DNA of 64,000 bases from Dama dama (taxonomy: Eukaryota; Chordata; Mammalia; Artiodactyla; Cervidae), in assembly GCF_033118175.1 (NCBI RefSeq), contig NC_083698.1:73935001-73999000 (forward strand). Reading direction: 5' to 3'. The position numbers and the translations under genes are program-made. Shown here one piece after another: positions 1 through 11,322 of the stretch (position 1 is its first letter; the number at the start of each line of letters is the position of its first letter). The notes beneath the pieces were generated by a model. It did not search any database. It saw nothing but the letters and a program-made list of their open reading frames with translations, and had not been told where the DNA came from.

Positions 1-1890
1 TTGAATTCCCTTGCTTTTTCTATGATCCAGCATATGCTGGCAATTTCATCTCTGGTTCCTCTGCCTTTTCTAAATCCAGCTTGTACATCTGAAAGTTCTT
101 GGCCTCATGTACTGTTGAAGCCTAGCTTGGAGAATTTTGAACATAATCATGCTGGCATGTGAAATGAGTGTAATTGTACAGTAATTTGAACATTCTTTGG
201 CATTGCCTTTATTTGGGATTGGAATGAAAACTGACCTTTTCCAGTCCTGTGGGCACCACTGAGTTTTCCAAATTTGCTGGCATAATGAGTGCAGCAGCAT
301 CTTTTAAGAATTTGAAATAGCTCAGCTGGAATTCCATCACCTCCATTAGCTTCATTCGTAGTAGTGCTTTTTAAGGTGCACTTGACTTCACACTCCAGGA
401 TGTCTGGCTCTAGGTGGCCACACCATCATAGTTATCTAGGTCATTAGGAGCTTTTTTGTACAGTTCTTTTGTGTATTCTTACCACCTCTTTTTAATATCC
501 TCTGCTTCTGTTAGGTTCCTGCTGTTTTTGTCCTTTATTGTGCCCATCTTTGCTTGAAATGTTCCCTTGGTATCTCCAGTTTTCTTGAAGAGATCTCTAG
601 TCTTTCCCATTCTGTTGTTTTCCTCTCTCTCTTTGCATTGGTCACTTAAGAAGGCTTTCTTATCTCTCCTTGCTATTTTTTGTAAATCTGCATTCAGTTG
701 AGTATATCTTTCCCTTCCTCCTTTGCTTTTTGCTTCTCTTTTTCTTAGCTATTTGTAAGGCCTCCTCAGACAACCACCTTGCCTTCTTGCATTTCCTTTT
801 TTTGGGTATGGTTTTGGCCATCACCTCCTGTACAATGTTGCAAACCTCTGTCCATAGTTCTGCAGGGACTCTGTGTACCAGATCTAGTCCCTTGAATCTA
901 TTCATCACCTCCACTGTATAATTGTAAAGTAAGTAAGTGTTAGTTGCTCAGTTGTGCCCAGCTCTTTGGGACCCCATGGACTGCAGCCCACCAGGCTCCT
1001 GTGTCCATGAGATTTTCCAGGCAAGGATACTGGAGTGGGTTGCCATTTCCTTCTCCAGGGGATCTTCCCAACCCATGGATCGAACCCGGGTCTCCTGCAC
1101 TATAGGCACATTCTTTATACTGAGCTACAAGGGAAGTCCTTGTATAATCATAAGGGATTTAATTTAGGTCATACATGAAAGGCCTAGTGGTTTTCCATAC
1201 TTTCTTCATTTTGAGCCTGAATTTTTCAGTAAGGAGCTAGTGATCTGAGCCACAGTCAGCTCCAGGTCTTTTTTTTTTTTTTTTTTTTTTTCTGACTGTA
1301 CAGAGCTTCTCCATCTTTGGTTGCAAAGAATATTATCAGTCTGATTTTGGTACTGACCGTCTGGTAATGTCCATGTGTAGAGCTGTCTCTTGTCTTGTTG
1401 GAAGAGGGTGTTTGCTCTGACCAGTGTGTTTTCTTGACAAAACTCTGTTAACCTCTGTACTGCTTCATTTTGTACTCCAAGGCCAAACTTGCCTGTTATT
1501 CCAGGTATCTCTTGACTTCCTACTTTTGCATTCCAGTCCCCTATGATGAAATGGACATTTTTTTTTTGGTGTTAGTTCTAGGAGGTCTTGTAGGTCTTCA
1601 TAGAATCATTCAACTTCAGCTTCTTCAGCATTAGAGGTTGGGACACAGCCTTGGATTACTGTGATGTTAATGGTTTGCCTTAGAAATGAACCAAGATCAT
1701 TCTGTCATTTTTGAGATTGCATCCAAGTACTGCATTTCAGACTCTTGTTTTCTGTGAGAGCTATTCCATTCCTTCTAAAGGGATTCTTGCCCACAGTAGT
1801 AGATATAATGGTCATCTGAATTAAATTCGCCCATTCCCGTCCATTTTAGTTCACGGATTCCTGAAATGTCAATGTTCACATTTTAGGAAT
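1..1890 (-). mobile_element. BovB LINE (RTE clade), decayed, interrupted by a SINE
   Basis: Read on the - strand, this is the internal part of a BovB retrotransposon. Roughly 1300-1850 matches the endonuclease region (motif GDWNAKVG with lesions). About 660-914 carries the linker with KAKWLSEEALQIA-like residues. 70-300 carries the start of the reverse transcriptase (QIWKTQWCPQDWKRSVFIP). The frame is broken by stops and shifts, so it is not active. The copy runs off the left window edge. A Bov-tA SINE at 923-1140 splits it, and a T-run lies at 1269-1291. The BovB homology ends at about 1890, where an L1 insertion begins. Confidence 0.9.
923..1140 (-). mobile_element. Bov-tA SINE inserted in BovB
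   Basis: The reverse complement carries the Bov-tA landmarks: a tRNA-like head with the GGTTCGATCC-type B box, then the 'agatcccctggagaagg' and 'cactccagta' blocks. TGTATAAT occurs at 915-922 and again at 1141-1148 and reads as the target-site duplication. BovB sequence resumes without loss after the second copy, so the SINE is younger than the BovB. Confidence 0.9.
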
Positions 1891-1905
1891 CCTAGTTTAC
1901 TGTTT

Positions 1906-3563
1906 TGTTTTTCTTTTTTATTTATTTATTTATTTATTTTTTCAGTGGGTTTTGTCATACATTGACATGAATCAGCAATAGATTTACACGTATTCCCCAT
2001 CCCGATCCCCCCTCCCACCTCCCTCTCCACCCGATTCCTCTGGGTCTTCCCAGTGCACCAGGCCCGAGCACTTGTCTCATGCATCCCACCTGGGCTGGTG
2101 ATCTGTTTCACCATAGATAATATACATGCTGTTCTTTCGCAACATCCCACCCTCACCTTCTCCACAGAGTTCAAAAGTCTGTTCTGTACTTCTGTGTCTC
2201 TTTTTCTGTTTTGCATAAAGGGTCGTCGTTACCATCTTTCTAAATTCCATATATATGTGTTAGTATGCTGTAATGTTCTTTATCTTTCTGGCTTACTTCA
2301 CTCTGTATAATGGGCTCCAGTTTCATCCATCTCATTAGAACTGGTTCAAATGAATTCTTTTTAACGGCTGAGTAATATTCCATGGTGTATATGTACCACA
2401 GCTTCCTTATCCATTCATCTGCTGATGGACATCTAGGTTGCTTCCATGTCCTGGCTATTATAAACAGTGCTGCGATGAACATTGGGGTGCACGTGTCTCT
2501 TTCAGATCTGGTTTCCTCAGTGTGTATGCCCAGAAGTGGGATTGCTGGGTCATATGGCAGTTCTATTTCCAGTTTTTTAAGAAATCTCCACACTGTTCTC
2601 CATAGCGGCTGTACTAGTTTGCATTCCCACCAACAGTGTAAGAGGGTTCCCTTTTCTCCACACCCTCTCCAGCATTTATTGCTTGTTGCAAGCTACCAAC
2701 GGTGTTTTTCACAGAACTAGAACAAATAATTTCACAATTTGTATGGAAATACAAAAAACCTCGAATAGCCAAAGTAATCTTGAGAAAGAAGAATGGAACT
2801 GGAGGAATCAACCTGCCTGACTTCAGACTATACTACAAAGCCACAGTCATCAAGACAGTATGGTACTGGCACAAAGACAGAAATATAGATCAATGGAACA
2901 GAATAGAAAGCCCAGAGATAAATCCACGAACTTATGGACACCTTCAAAGGAGACAAGGATATACAATGGAAAAAAGACAACTTCTTTAACAAGTGGTGCT
3001 GGGAAAGCTGGTCAACCACTTGTAAAAGAATGAAACTAGAACACTTTCTAACACCATACACAAAAATAAACTCAAAATGGATTAAAGATCTAAATGTAAG
3101 ACCAGAAACTATAAAACTCCTAGAGGAGAACATAGGCAAAACACTCTCCGACATAAACCACAGCAAGATCCTCTATGACCCACCTCCCAGAATATTGGAA
3201 ATAAAAGCAAAAATAAACAAATGGGACCTAATGAAACTTAAAAGCTTTTGCACTACAAAGGAAACTATAAGTAAGGTGAAAAGACAGCCCTCAGATTGGG
3301 AGAAAATAATAGCAAATGAAGAAACAGACAAAGGATTAATCTCAAAAATATACAAGCAACTCCTGCAGCTCAATTCCAGAAAAATAAATGACCCAATCAA
3401 AAAATGGGCCAAAGAACTAAACAGACATTTCTCCAAAGAAGACATACAGATGGCTAACAAACACATGAAAAGATGCTCAACATCACTCATTATTAGAGAA
3501 ATGCAAATCAAAACCACAATGAGGTACCATTACACGCCAGTCAGGATGGCTGCTATCCAAAAG
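1906..3563 (-). mobile_element. L1 LINE with 5' inversion (twin-primed insertion)
   Basis: The 3' part (about 1906-2691) lies on the - strand. It has a T-rich tail complement with TTTA repeats at 1917-1940, the 3'UTR, and the ORF2 C-terminus (residues such as YYSAVKKN and LPYDPAIPLLGI). The 5' part (about 2692-3563) lies on the + strand and encodes the preceding ORF2 stretch, from FTELEQIISQF to YHYTPVRMAAIQK. The two halves meet head to head. CCTAGTTTACTGTTT flanks the unit at 1891-1905 and 3564-3578 as a 15-bp target-site duplication. It is 5' truncated and cannot move by itself. Confidence 0.93.
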
Positions 3564-3578
3564 CCTAGTTTACTGTTT

Positions 3579-4160
3579 AAAGCTTTCTCCCAAGACTCGT
3601 TTTTATCATTTCTAAATTCTAACTGCATCGTAGTTTTGAATGCTCAAAGTATTTGTGAAGAGGTTTGAGTGTAATGATAGATTCTGTGAAGTCAGTCTGC
3701 TACGCGCCTTGTCCTTCTCCCTTGTTACTTTGCTTCCTCTCAGACACCTCTTGCCTCTGCCTCTCCACTGCCACCAGCAGTGCCATCATCTTCAGTGTGG
3801 ACTGCTGCAACAGACTTGTAACTAGACTTTCTCCTTCCTTCTCTCCCCTCCTAGAGAAGTCTAAAAAACCTGATAGAAATCTTCAGCAGTTTCTCATTAT
3901 ACTTGGAATAAAATTCAAACTCAATACCATACCCTACAAAGCTTTATGTGGTGAAGACCCTGCCCACCCTCGTTTACCGCACTAGTCTGCTTCCTGCTGC
4001 TTTGAACAAACCAAGCTGGTGGGTGCTTTAGGGCCTTAGCCCTTCCCTTAGTTTTCAGATTACTCCTTCAGTCTCAACTCAGAACTTGGCAGAGAGGCCT
4101 TCCCTCACTCCACAGCTAAAGCTGCTCTTTCCCATTTTCATACTCTAGCATGTCACGTTT
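3579..4160. repeat. Unique sequence then an L2-like fragment
   Basis: 3579-3780 shows nothing recognisable. From about 3790 the composition and word order (phrases like 'aaattcaaactc', 'ctacaaagcttta', then 'ccttccctcactcc') resemble the 3' half of ancient L2 elements. The open frames here are a by-product of this pyrimidine-rich sequence, not genes. Family assignment is from memory of consensus wording. Confidence 0.5.
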
Positions 4161-4189
4161 ATGTTGCACGTGAGTGAGTGAGTAGCATA

Positions 4190-4570
4190 GTTTTGTAAGG
4201 AACTGTCAAACAGTCCTCCAAAGTGGATGTACACTCCCACCAGCAATGGTTGATCCACATCCAGCATTTCGTGTTGCCAGTGTTTTGGATTTTAGTAGTT
4301 CTAATAGATACATATGGTATCTCATTGTTCTTTTAATTTGTAATTTCCTAGTAACATTTGACATTGAGTGTCTTTTGAATGCTTATGTCATCTGTATTTC
4401 TTTTTGTTGAACTGTTAAAAAATTTTGCCCATTTTTAATTAATTCATTTTCTTAATGAGTTTTATGAGTTCTTTGTATATTTTAGATAAAGGTCTTTTAT
4501 CAGATATGTCATTTGCAAATATTTCCTCCTAGTCTGTGGCTTGTCTTCTCATTCTCTTGACATACTATTT
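4190..4570 (-). repeat. Ancient L1 (L1M-type) fragment
   Basis: Phrases such as 'tggatgtacactcccaccagcaatg' in degraded form, 'agttctttgtatatttt' and 'tcagatatgtcatttgcaaatatttcctcc' are typical of the reverse complement of an old L1 ORF2 end and 3'UTR. No open frame survives. Confidence 0.7.
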
Positions 4571-5520
4571 TTTCCAAAAGTATTCATCACTAACTAAAAT
4601 AGTCTTATTGGTTATTGTATATCTCCTCCCACTACAGTGTAAAATCCACAAACAACTGTCTTGCTTTCTACTGTATTTCCAGTGCACAATATAGTGCTTG
4701 GTATTTTGGATGACAGATATTTGTTGATTGAATGGATAACCATTGTTAACATTTCTAGTTTGTTTTATTCTTAATGAAAATGGTATTAAGCTGATTTATG
4801 TCATCTTCTTGTTTAAAACTCAGTTTCAAAATTTTACCATTTTATCTTCAAAATTAAGGATACTAGCCGCTAGTAATAGTGTGAGATGAATTTCCACAAT
4901 GGCTTAGATTAATTGGTTTAAGACATCTAATTACTGATTTATACTTGTTTTGCCCTCTCATGAGCTATTCAGATTTATTCTCCAGGAGGTTGTCACAGGG
5001 TTGGGCAGTGAGAACAGGCGAATGTTTGCATTAGTCCCACAAAGCCTTATGGAAGGAAGGCCGCCTGTTAAGACACCTCAGAGTCTTAATATGTTCAAAT
5101 ATGTGTCTACACACACACACATTGAGCCTTGCAAGGTTCAAAAAAATTATTCAAATTCCCTATTCTAGATTGCTTTTTTGTTAATTGGATTTGTTAAAGA
5201 TGGGAAATGACATGTTGGTCTCCTGCTATGGTTGTTTTCAGTTTTTTAAATTTTATCTTTAGTTGTTTTTGGCTGTATATTTTAGTGTTGTTTGCCACTA
5301 ATTTTTATAACTATTATATTTTTATCTATTTTTATCCCAATTAATGCTTTTTGCCTTGAACTGAGTCTTTGTTTCCATTCTGCTTTGTTTTTGTATGAAT
5401 ATGCCAAGTCTTCTGTTTTTAACCCTTTCATTGCATTTTAGATTGTTGCTCTTAAAAATAATGTAAATTTGAAAGAGTTGAGTTTTTAAAAATCCTTTTA
5501 GAAAAGCTTTTTAAAAATGT
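4571..5520. other. No gene seen
   Basis: 4590-4735 ends in a 'gacagatatttgttgattgaatgg' motif typical of L2 or MIR 3' ends. A short CA run lies at 5109-5120. The rest is AT-rich and unrecognised. Confidence 0.4.
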
Positions 5521-6080
5521 TTTGGTTCTCTGTTGCTGCATAACAAACCATCTCGAAACTTAGTGGCTTTAAGCTAGAACTATTTTGTTACCTCTCATGA
5601 TTTATAGTTGGGCTGGATAGTTCTTCTGTTCCATGGTTATTCAGCTGGTACTGCAGTCATCTGGTGGCTCACTAGGACTAGAATGTCCATGAAGGCTCAT
5701 TCATGTGGTTATTAGTGCCTTGGTGCAGGGATAGTCCTTGGGACAGTGGGGCATACTGTCTGTTTATCTGTCTACCTACTATGTAGCCTCAGTCCTCTCC
5801 CTTACCAGTGGCGTCTTCACTTATTCTTTTTATGTGATCTCTGCAGCAGGGCAGAGTAGCCATACTTTTTATATGATGGCTTGGGACTCCCAACAGTGCT
5901 GAAGTGAAAGCTGCCAGGTCTCCTTAAAGCTGAGGCATAGAACTGCCACAGGGTCAGTTCCGCCTCCTCCTGTTGGCTGAAGGAGTCCTAGAGCCAGCCC
6001 AGGTTCGTATCAGGGTGTGAATACCAGGAGGTGTGGTTCACTGAGGGCATCCTGAGAGCCTATTTACCACAATATGAGAG
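5521..6080. repeat. Old mammalian interspersed repeat, family uncertain
   Basis: It opens with 'tctctgttgctgcataacaaacc' followed by 'aaacttagtggctt', a start shared by widespread mammalian LTR-type and DNA-type medium reiterated repeats. It ends near 'ctatttaccacaa'. I recognise the wording but cannot settle the family without a repeat library. Confidence 0.5.
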
Positions 6081-6221
6081 TCTAAACCCTTCACATTTAT
6101 TATTTTACTTGACATGGTATTGTTCTTAGGGCTTAGACTTTTACTTCCTTTAGTGAATTTGCATATGCTTTTAATTCTGTTAACTTCTGTATCAACATCG
6201 AGAAAAATAATAGTACTTGTA

Positions 6222-6415
6222 CTCCAATTTAGCTCAGATGATAAAGAATCTGCCTGTAATGCAGGAGACCTGTGTTCGGTCTCTGGGTTGGGAAGATCCC
6301 CTGGAGAAGGGAAAGGTAATCCACTCTAGTATTTTTGCCTGGAGAATTCTATGGACAGAGGAGCCTTGCAGGCTGCACCATGGAATCAGTTATGATGACT
6401 GGGGGCTTCAGCATG
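6222..6415 (+). mobile_element. Bov-tA SINE
   Basis: Sense orientation: 'tagctcagatgataaagaatctgcctg', then 'gggttgggaagatcccctgg', then the 'ctggagaattctatggacagagg' block. It is moderately diverged. Confidence 0.88.
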
Positions 6416-6552
6416 ATTTTACTTATGTTTTATACATATTATGTGAAATTTTAGGCCATGTTATAAATTTGAATATTGTATATATCTTTTAAAAAGTTTT
6501 AGATGTTTTCATTCATTTTGTAACTGTATAAACAATAATTTTTTAGATCTAG

Positions 6553-6596
6553 TTAATTGGATCTAATTAAATCTAGACCTAATTAAGTCCAATTAA
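6553..6596. repeat. AT-rich inverted repeat
   Basis: The arms TTAATTGGATCTAATTA (6553-6569) and TAATTAAGTCCAATTAA (6580-6596) pair at 15 of 17 positions around a 10-base loop. No gene or recognised transposon ends are associated. Confidence 0.75.
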
Positions 6597-6745
6597 TTGC
6601 ATGCTGTCTTTCCTAATACACTTTTTTCCTAGATAATGTTTCGGGAAGGCTGTGTAGATTATGTAACATCTGCATTCTTTCCAAATATATAATGACTTCC
6701 TCTGTCTTCACACAGTTTGATTGGCTATAGAGTTTTTGTTTGTTT

Positions 6746-6848
6746 GTTTTTGGCCATACCACATGACTTGTGGGATCTTAGTTCCTTGACCAGGGCCCCT
6801 AGCAGTGAAAGTGCTGAGTCCTAATCACTGAATTGCCAGGGAACTCCT
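6746..6848 (-). mobile_element. CHR-type tRNA-derived SINE
   Basis: The reverse complement gives the 'ggagttccctggcaattcag...' head and the '...ggtcaaggaactaagatccca...' middle of the second tRNA-derived SINE family of cetartiodactyls. It is followed on that strand by a 'ggccaaaaacaaac' tail. Confidence 0.8.
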
Positions 6849-7099
6849 GGTTTTAGAGGTCTTGGATCACACTCAGTGCTTCCCAGGAATTTATTGTTAT
6901 TATTCTTTTGTCTTAGGAAATTTATTGTCATTTATGGGTATACCGTTTTAGGGTACTGGATTTTTTTTCTCCCCCTGTAATATTAAGTTTTTGCCAGTGA
7001 GGGTTGGTGAATAGATCTGGAAGATGGTGTACATTTTTGTCTTTCTTCAATTTTGTTTTCTTCTAGTATAATTCTGTTTTGTCTCATCTTCAATTTAAC

Positions 7100-7823
7100 A
7101 GCAGTTATGAGTGAAAAAGTCGGCTTAAAGCTCAACATTCAGAAAACTAAGATCATGGCATCTAGTCCCATCACTTCATGGCAAATAGACGGGGAGACAA
7201 TGGAAACAGTGGCTGACTTTATTTTTTTGGGCTCCCAAATCACTGCAGATGGTGATTGCAGCCATGAAATTAAAAGACGCTTACTCCTTGGAAGGAAAGT
7301 TATGACCAACCTAGATAGCATATTAAAAAGCAGAGACATTACTTTGCCAACAAAGGTCCGTCTGGTCAAGGCTGTGGTTTTTCCAGTGGTCATATATGGA
7401 TGTGAGAGTTGGACTGTGGGGAAAGCTGAGCGCTGAAAAATTGATGCTTTTGAACTATGGTGTTGGAGAAGACTCTTGAGAGTCCCTTGGACTGCAAGGA
7501 GATCCAACCAGTCCATCCTAAAGGAGATCAGTCCTGGGTGTTCATTGGAAGGACTGATGCTGAAACTGAAACTCCAATACTTCGGCCACCTCATGTGAAG
7601 AGTTGACTCATTGGAAAAGACCCTGATGCTGGGAGGGACTGGGGGCAGGAGAAGGGGATGACAGAGGATGAGATGGCTGGATGGCATCACCTACTTGATA
7701 GGCATGAGTTTGAGTAAACTCCGGGAGTTGGTGATGGACAGGGAGGCCTGTCGTGCTGCGATTCATGGGGTCACAAAGAGTTAGACACGACTGAGTGACT
7801 GAACTGAACTGAACTGAACTGAT
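7100..7823 (+). mobile_element. BovB LINE 3' end
   Basis: A 5'-truncated BovB carrying the C-terminal part of ORF2 (KVGLKLNIQKTKIMASSPI, FLGSQITADGDCSHEIKRR, VFPVVIYGCESWTVGKAE). A stop at about 7434 and later lesions break the frame. It ends in the BovB 3' tail with tandem ACTGA units at 7796-7822. Orientation is opposite to the copy at the window start. The longer - strand frame over this interval is only its antisense shadow. Confidence 0.93.
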
Positions 7824-7924
7824 GATGATCAGGTTTGTTAGATCTTAGTTCTGAAATTGGCATTTGTCATTTGCTCTGTTTTTGCTCTTTTATTGTACAA
7901 CTTTTTTAATTGGAAAAACTTTTT

Positions 7925-8046
7925 TAACTTTTAACCACACCACATAACATGTGAGATCTTAGTTTCCTGATCAACCAGGGATCAAACATATGCCCCATGC
8001 ATTGGAAGATGGAGTCTTAACCACTGGGCCACTGGGCCAGTCCCTG
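7925..8046 (-). mobile_element. CHR-type SINE, diverged
   Basis: The reverse complement shows 'cagggactggcccagtggcc' followed by a tRNA-like body and 'actaagatctcacatgtt'. The arms are diverged. Confidence 0.72.
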
Positions 8047-8227
8047 GGAAGACTTGAATGTAACTTCCTCATTATGAATTCAGCTTTTCTGGTCATGTTA
8101 ATTCTGCTGTTTTTCTCCAGCGCTAATGTCAAGTGTGCTGTTGCATTTTCAAGTTTCCTTGGAATCTTACCTGAGTTTCTTCTGTTTCCTTCTTCGCATG
8201 ATGTCTCTTTATTCCCATCTTGTGTGT

Positions 8228-8552
8228 TCTTAGTCACTCAGTCGTGTCTGTCTCTTTGTGACCCCATGAACTGTAGCCTACCCGGCTCCTCCGCCTCTGG
8301 GGATTCTCCAGGCAAGAATATCGGAATGGGTTGCCTTGCCCTCCTCCAGGGGATCTTCCCAACCCAGGAGTGGAACCCAGGTCTCATGTACTGCATGCGG
8401 ATTCTTTACCGTCTGAGCCACCAGGGAAACCCATCTTACTTGGTTCTTACAGGCAGTGTCTTTCAATAACTAAAAAGTGAGTGAAGTCGCTCAGTCGTGT
8501 CCGACTCTGTGACCCCATGGACTGTGACCCACCAGGCTTCTCCGTCCAACTA
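8228..8552 (-). mobile_element. Two adjacent Bov-tA copies
   Basis: 8228-8432 is nearly full length in antisense: 'gtcactcagtcgtgtctgtctc' through 'ccgtctgagccaccagggaaacc'. 8478-8552 is a second, truncated antisense copy holding only the 3' part ('agtcgctcagtcgtgtccgac'). Confidence 0.87.
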
Positions 8553-9107
8553 AGGATGTGTCCAAATCAGTGCTCTTCTTCATATTATTTCTTGGAGTAA
8601 ATCGTTGCCAGTGCCAGTCCTGTCTCTACTTAGTGTGAAGTTTTACTGACTAGGATTGTAGCCTCTGAATGGATGTAGAAGAAGAACTTCTGGATGGGGA
8701 AGGGATCGTGGCTGTCAGGGCTCACCCCGTGTGGAGCTGGCTGCCTGTTTCCGGATTGCTGCAAACGCAGGAACCCTGGGCTGGGGGTGGAGAGAGGTGA
8801 AGGGCTGCGCCCTCTTCCCACGCACTTCCTGGCAGCTGCGCTCTCACCCTTCAGAGGTAGAGGTGGGGCTGCGGTTGGCCATTGAACTGTGTCTCAGTCT
8901 TCCTTCACACTAGTTAGTGGAACTTTCTCCCAGATTTTAGTAATATGTTACTTCTGAAGTAGGCTCTGCTTTCGGTCTTTTCTTGTGTGTGTCTTTATAG
9001 GTGTTTTAAATGGGATTTAAAAATTCATGTCAGGTCGCCTGGTGCCCTCTTAAGCTAGATTTTTTTTTCCCCATCCTATATTTCATTTATTTTTTTAAAA
9101 AAATTAA
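8553..9107. other. No gene seen
   Basis: A slightly GC-rich stretch (8690-8890) contains overlapping open frames on both strands. None has splice context, conserved motifs or a second exon. The flanks are unique sequence with a T-run at 9061-9069. Confidence 0.4.
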
Positions 9108-9313
9108 GGAGCTTTCTAGGTGAGTCAGTGGTAAAGAATCCGCCTGCCAGTGCAGGAGACGCAGGTTCAATCCCTGGGTCAAGAAGATCCCTTGGAGTAG
9201 GAAATGGCAACCCACTCCAGTATCCTTGCCTGGAAAACTCCATGGATAGAGGAGCCTGGCAGGCTGTAGTCCATGGTGTCACAGAGTCAGAAACAGCTGA
9301 GTGACTGAGCACA
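9108..9313 (+). mobile_element. Bov-tA SINE
   Basis: A sense copy beginning 'ggagctttctaggtgagtca' with the full tRNA-like head and tail block 'cacagagtcagaaacagctg'. Confidence 0.9.
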
Positions 9314-9599
9314 GTCCTTTTTATCGGCACCAGGATCTCTTCCAGGTAGTCATTGTTTCCCTGGACTCACTAACAGGAACTTCAATCTGTTATCAACATT
9401 GGACAGCCTTTTATCAACATTCCTAACTCACCTTAACCCAGGGGGAAGGTTGCCTCCTGCCAGGCGCGTTCCTCATGATTATCCTGAGTTGAGAATAGAA
9501 AGTTTTCTTTTAGAAGCACTTGGTTGTTCTAAGACTCCAGAGCCAAAACTGGTTAGAAAGCTTAACTTTTAAAATGCTTACCTTCTTAGTCTTTTAATT

Positions 9600-9850
9600 C
9601 AGGGAAGGGGTTTAAACAACAGAAATCTGTGCTGTCAGAGCTCTGGAGGCTGAGGGACCAAGCCCCAGGTGTCGGTGGGTGGTTTCTTCTGAGGCCTGTC
9701 TGCTTGGCTTGCAGGTGGTCTCCCTCTTGCTGCCTCTTCACACAGTTTTCTTTGCGCACCCGCATCCCTGGTATCTCTTCCTCTTCTTATGAGGACATTA
9801 GTCGTAATGGGCTAGAACTCCACCTTCCTGGTCTCATTTGAACATGATCA
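9600..9850. repeat. MaLR-type LTR fragment
   Basis: The order 'aaacaacagaaatctgtgctgtcagagctctggaggctg', then 'ggtttcttctgaggcctgtc', then 'ttcttatgaggacattagtc' matches my memory of mammalian apparent LTR retrotransposon LTRs. Only the LTR is present and no coding part is seen. Confidence 0.65.
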
Positions 9851-9854
9851 CCCT

Positions 9855-10590
9855 TTTTTTTTTCTTTCTCATTTTTATTGCGGTATAATTGACAAATAAA
9901 ATTGTCAGCTATTTAAAATAAACAACTGTGATGATCTAATATATATAATGTAAACACTGTGAATGGATACCCTCTAACAAATCCATCACTTAGCTTTCAA
10001 TTATTTTTGGTGAGAATATTTAGTCTTTTAATTTAAAAAATCTTTTAATCACATTCATTTGCATGCTGCTGTATTTTTGGTTTTTGTTTTTAGCCTCTTT
10101 TGTCTGCCTTATCTCAAATATACTACATTTTATTCTTTTAAAGTTTAGTTTTCTTTTTTGCTAGTCCTACTTCTTTTATTTTTTGTCTATTTTTGGTCTT
10201 TTTTGGTCTAGTCCTTCCTTGTTCCTTCACTTTAATTTTATTTCTTACTTCCTTAATTTTTTCATGTCTATTTTCTTAAGTCAGATTTCCTCCCCTCCTC
10301 TGGCCTCTCTTCCCCTCATGGTTTGATTTTCTAAAGGCTGGAAGGATGTGTAGTCCTCTGAGAGTGGCAATATTGTGGGCAGTGTCATTCAGCAGATGGG
10401 AAGACCTGCCTCTCCTCTGTCCAGTATTTTCTGAGTCACTGTTCTCTGTCTTGACCCCTGAAATGATGACTTGAGGGTATAGTGACACGTGAACTTTAGA
10501 GTGACTTTTGGATAGCACATACCACCTGTGTGAGAATCTGACTGTTCTGAAATGTATGATCTGTAACGTGCGTTTGGTCACTCGGTGGAA
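9855..10590 (-). repeat. Ancient L1-like 3' fragment plus T-rich DNA
   Basis: 9870-9990 reads as the reverse complement of an old L1 end ('attgcggtataattgacaaataaaattg', then '...aaatccatcactta'). The T-rich tract to about 10270 and the sequence to 10590 show no gene. Confidence 0.5.
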
Positions 10591-11124
10591 AGACTGTGGC
10601 CTGCAGGGTCAGACAGACGGACGTTATGGCTCTACTGTGGAAGAGCTACGTGACCCTGCGCTGTCCTCGGGGTTCTGATGTGCAGAGGTTGATATTGTAC
10701 CGTGGGATGGCTTCCCTCCTTCCGGCGCAGGTTTCTCCTGTGGCTCGAACCCTCAGGGGTTCTTCTGTCCACCCCTCTGGTGAGGCTTCTGCAGGCCTCC
10801 TTCATCTGCAGGGGCTTGAGGGGAGCAGCCAGGAGGTAGTCTCCAACCCTATGCCGGCTCTTGCAGCTGTCTAACAGATCGCCTTTCGATTACTCTAGCA
10901 AGGGGGTCAGCACTTTGAAACGACTGGGGCCCAAGTCACCCTTTGTGTGTCAGAGCAGAGCTGTTAGGACTGCTTTCCGGAGACATCTTGCCTGTACTTT
11001 GTTACATCTTCCCGTGGCTAACCATCCCTTAGTTTTCAAAATGAGTTGCAACCCTTTCCTCTTGGTTAATTGTAAAGCAAAAAAGAAAAAGTTCTTCTTG
11101 GCTATGTAGTAGGCTAATTGAGGG
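10591..11124. other. No gene seen
   Basis: Unique, moderately GC-rich sequence. Several open frames shorter than 95 codons overlap on both strands with no supporting exon signals. Confidence 0.35.
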
Positions 11125-11322
11125 CTTCCTGGTGGCTTGGTGACAAAGAGTTCACCTGCCAATGCAGGAGGTGTGGGTTTGATCCCTGTATCAAGAAGAT
11201 CCCCTAGAGAAGGAAATGGCAACCCACTCCAGTATTCTTGCCTAGAGAATTCCCATGGACAGAGGAGCCTGACGGGCTACAGTCCTGCGGTTGCAAAGAG
11301 TCAGACATAACTTAGTGACTAA
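11125..11322 (+). mobile_element. Bov-tA SINE
   Basis: Sense copy: 'gggcttcctggtggcttggtg' head through 'gcaaagagtcagacataactta' tail. Confidence 0.9.

Noticed and set aside
2934..3668. The longest open frame in the window (244 codons, + strand)
   Set aside because: It is the inverted part of a truncated L1 ORF2 followed by unrelated flank. It is not a host gene.
7139..7690. 183-codon frame on the - strand
   Set aside because: It is the antisense shadow of a BovB ORF2 fragment on the + strand.
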